A DNA stretch of 6,833 nucleotides from Desulfobacterales bacterium HSG17. Lineage in GTDB: Bacteria; Desulfobacterota; Desulfobacteria; Desulfobacterales; Desulfococcaceae. The stretch covers positions 1 to 6,833 of the forward strand of contig JAUCGD010000172.1 of the NCBI GenBank assembly GCA_030377945.1. Reading direction: 5' to 3'. The position numbers and the translations under genes are program-made. Each line of letters starts with the position of its first letter. Positions within the stretch are counted from its first letter, which is position 1. The notes under the pieces are model-generated. The model worked only from the letters and a program-made list of their open reading frames with translations, searched no databases and had not been told where the DNA came from. Of this stretch, positions 6,095-6,833 are shown one piece after another.

Positions 6095-6121
6095 CTCGTT
6101 CCCACGTTCCGCGTGGGAATG
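6095..6121. repeat. Dispersed palindromic repeat TTCCCACG/CGTGGGAA
   Basis: Perfect 8-bp arms TTCCCACG (6099-6106) and CGTGGGAA (6112-6119) surround TTCCG, within a longer CTCGTTCCCACG...GGGAATG unit. I recognise this as a widespread intergenic repeat of environmental proteobacteria and Desulfobacterota, from memory. As an RNA hairpin it could also help end the glp transcript. Confidence 0.75.
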
Positions 6122-6252
6122 AAGTTCAAATATCTACGTTATACCCCAAGATGAACATCTTTTAATATCAACAGAGCTTCTATCTGTAATAAAATTAATC
6201 AACCTTGACAACTTTCCAAACATTCTGCTCTTTACTAAATGATTATTTTATC
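6122..6252. other. Intergenic A+T-rich stretch, no gene seen
   Basis: This stretch between the glp operon and the toxin-antitoxin module shows no ORF with a ribosome-binding site on either strand. The only local symmetry is a short AAGATG/CATCTT (6148-6161) with a 2-nt centre. A TTGACA at 6205-6210 has no -10 partner at usable spacing. Confidence 0.5.
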
Positions 6253-6281
6253 TTGACTTATATCCTTTATAAATATAATAT
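6253..6281 (+). promoter_or_regulatory. Sigma-70-like promoter of the toxin-antitoxin module
   Basis: TTGACT (6253-6258) is followed after 17 bp by TAATAT (6276-6281), or after 15 bp by TATAAT (6274-6279). It lies about 50 nt before the antitoxin start and overlaps the palindrome at 6268-6286. Transcription start is not determined. Confidence 0.55.
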
Positions 6282-6286
6282 TTATA
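6268..6286. promoter_or_regulatory. Palindrome over the -10 region, candidate antitoxin operator
   Basis: TATAAATA (6268-6275) and TATTTATA (6279-6286) are perfect inverted arms around TAA. Ribbon-helix-helix antitoxins commonly repress their own promoter by binding such sites; the placement across the -10 element fits, although A+T-rich sequence makes chance palindromes more likely. Confidence 0.45.
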
Positions 6287-6314
6287 GTAGGTTAATCTAA
6301 AAATGTTAAAAAAT

Positions 6315-6321
6315 AAAGGAG
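6315..6321 (+). promoter_or_regulatory. Ribosome-binding site deciding the antitoxin start
   Basis: AAAGGAG sits 8 nt before ATG 6330. The earlier in-frame ATG at 6303 lacks a Shine-Dalgarno site and would add nine residues (MLKNKGVHI) outside the family pattern. Confidence 0.75.
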
Positions 6322-6329
6322 TACACATC

Positions 6330-6557
6330 ATGGAGATAGCAATAAATTTACCCGATGAATTTTTAAGAGAGGCTGAAGTCAAATCAAGAATTTTCAGACG
6401 TTCTATTAAACAGCAGATTGAATACTGGGCTAAAATAGGCCAGCTTGCCGAGGAAAACCCCGAAATTCCGCTGCCGTTTATTCAGGATATGCTTACAGGC
6501 AGGGAACAGATTAAAGCTGGAATAGGAACGCCTTATGTATTTGGTGAGGGCGAATGA
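6330..6557 (+). CDS. ParD-like ribbon-helix-helix antitoxin
   Basis: A 75-aa protein, type II antitoxin by sequence pattern. The N-terminal strand MEIAINLPDEFLREAEVKSR is followed by RRSIKQQIEYWAKIGQLAEENPE (helical, in two parts), resembling the ParD-like family where S-x-x-x-Q-x-E-x-W-x-x-I-G is conserved. The C-terminal part (FIQDMLTGREQIKAGIGTPY, then VFGEGE) is likely the flexible toxin-binding tail. The TGA stop overlaps the toxin ATG in ATGA (6554-6557), the usual coupled arrangement. It probably neutralises the toxin and represses the promoter just upstream. Because the partner gene looks broken, it may now act only as a repressor or as protection against related toxins. Family call is good; exact subfamily is uncertain. 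Confidence 0.75.
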   Translation: MEIAINLPDEFLREAEVKSRIFRRSIKQQIEYWAKIGQLAEENPEIPLPFIQDMLTGREQIKAGIGTPYVFGEGE

Positions 6558-6763
6558 TTAAGATAAAAAATGTCATACAGTCTCCATTGTTTGAGCGGCA
6601 AAAGAAGAAATTGCACAAAAATCAAATCAGAGATTTGGATAATGCTGTTATTGGACTCATTGAAAATCCTGAAAAAGGAAGTATGAAAGTTGGGGATTTG
6701 AGCGGTATAACTCACCATTCGCTTAATACAGCAGGACTTTTTGTAATTTCAAGATTTTTGTAA
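6554..6763 (+). pseudogene. RelE/ParE-type toxin, C-terminus lost by insertion
   Basis: The first 52 or so residues (MIKIKNVIQSPLFERQKKK, LHKNQIRDLDNAVIGLIENP, EKGSMKVGDLSGI) match the start of RelE/ParE-superfamily toxins, which run to about 85-95 aa. There K-GDLSGV/I is normally followed by RVYKFKM and two or three further beta strands ending near LLALGTHENFYRDL (from memory). Here the homology stops after GDLSGI at about 6709, and the frame runs through unrelated THHSLNTAGLFVISRFL to a stop at 6761-6763. The missing part carries most of the beta-sheet core and the catalytic or target-contacting residues, so the product is probably inactive. The break coincides with the end of a minus-strand ORF that resembles a transposase, which suggests insertion and not simple decay. 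Confidence 0.7.
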
Positions 6764-6833
6764 ATAGAACATTTCAGGCCCAGCCTTTTCAAAATTTCCT
6801 GCTGTAAATCTGTTAACGGGGTTAAGCATCTTG
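6706..6833. mobile_element. Probable insertion sequence end, inserted in the toxin gene
   Basis: The toxin homology breaks at about 6706-6711 and a transposase-like C-terminus starts immediately on the other strand. The element would extend past the right edge. Its other end, inverted repeat and target duplication are not visible, so the boundary is approximate. Confidence 0.45.
6712..6833 (-). CDS. C-terminal end of a probable insertion-sequence transposase (partial)
   Basis: Reading the minus strand from the window edge, a frame of 40 codons is open to TGA at 6714-6712. It encodes RCLTPLTDLQQEILKRLG then LKCSIYKNLEITKSPAVLSEW. The PLTDLQQEIL-LGL--SIY pattern resembles the C-termini of IS4/IS1634-type transposases as I remember them, though the fragment is too short to be sure. 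The stop falls only a few bases inside the point where the toxin homology ends, so the element boundary would lie at about 6706-6711. The rest of the gene lies beyond the window. Confidence 0.45.
   Translation of the reverse strand, partial: RCLTPLTDLQQEILKRLGLKCSIYKNLEITKSPAVLSEW

Noticed and set aside
6728..6805. Inverted ACAGCAGGA...TCCTGCTGT as an element end
   Set aside because: Both arms lie inside the open minus-strand frame of the transposase-like fragment, so the match is more likely chance than a terminal repeat.

Overview
The window is about 40% G+C by eye. Its main content is one plus-strand operon for a binding-protein-dependent ABC importer of the glycerol (GlpSTPQUV) type, followed by a small toxin-antitoxin module that appears to be broken by an insertion. 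The host is probably a Gram-negative bacterium: the solute-binding protein has a periplasmic signal peptide and the genes have strong Shine-Dalgarno sites. The moderate A+T content and the dispersed palindromic repeats in the gaps fit filamentous or multicellular Desulfobacterota (Desulfobacterales such as Desulfonema-like sulfate reducers). The same repeat families also occur in cyanobacteria and some gammaproteobacteria, so this placement is inference from memory and not proof.

Layout. 1-919: first ATPase (GlpS-like), cut at its 5' end by the window edge. 941-2038: second ATPase (GlpT-like). 2032-2108: array of CAGTTAT-type repeats with inverted copies, which includes the glpT stop codon. 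2128-2997 and 2997-3824: two membrane permeases (GlpP- and GlpQ-like), overlapping by 1 nt. 3814-3890: dispersed hairpin repeat flanked by near-identical direct copies of about 17-18 bp. 3892-4170: small DUF2160-type membrane protein (GlpU-like). 4171-4316: gap with a 12-bp inverted repeat, a second hairpin and a 12-bp perfect palindrome. 4317-6056: large periplasmic solute-binding protein (GlpV-like). 6057-6329: hairpin, a TTCCCACG/CGTGGGAA repeat, then A+T-rich sequence with a promoter and palindrome. 6330-6557: ParD-like antitoxin. 6554-6763: RelE/ParE-type toxin whose homology stops at about 6710. 6712-6833 (minus strand): C-terminal end of an ORF that looks like an insertion-sequence transposase.

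How it works together. GlpV would capture glycerol (or a related polyol) in the periplasm, GlpP and GlpQ form the membrane channel, and GlpS plus GlpT form a heterodimeric ATPase. GlpU is a conserved accessory membrane protein of unknown role. The two ATPases have complementary defects: GlpS has a canonical LSGGQ signature but lacks the switch histidine, whereas GlpT has the histidine but a degenerate signature. The dimer would therefore have one consensus and one degenerate ATP site. No glycerol kinase, glycerol-3-phosphate dehydrogenase or regulator gene lies in the window, so the substrate call rests on family resemblance and gene order. I saw no tRNA, rRNA or CRISPR array.
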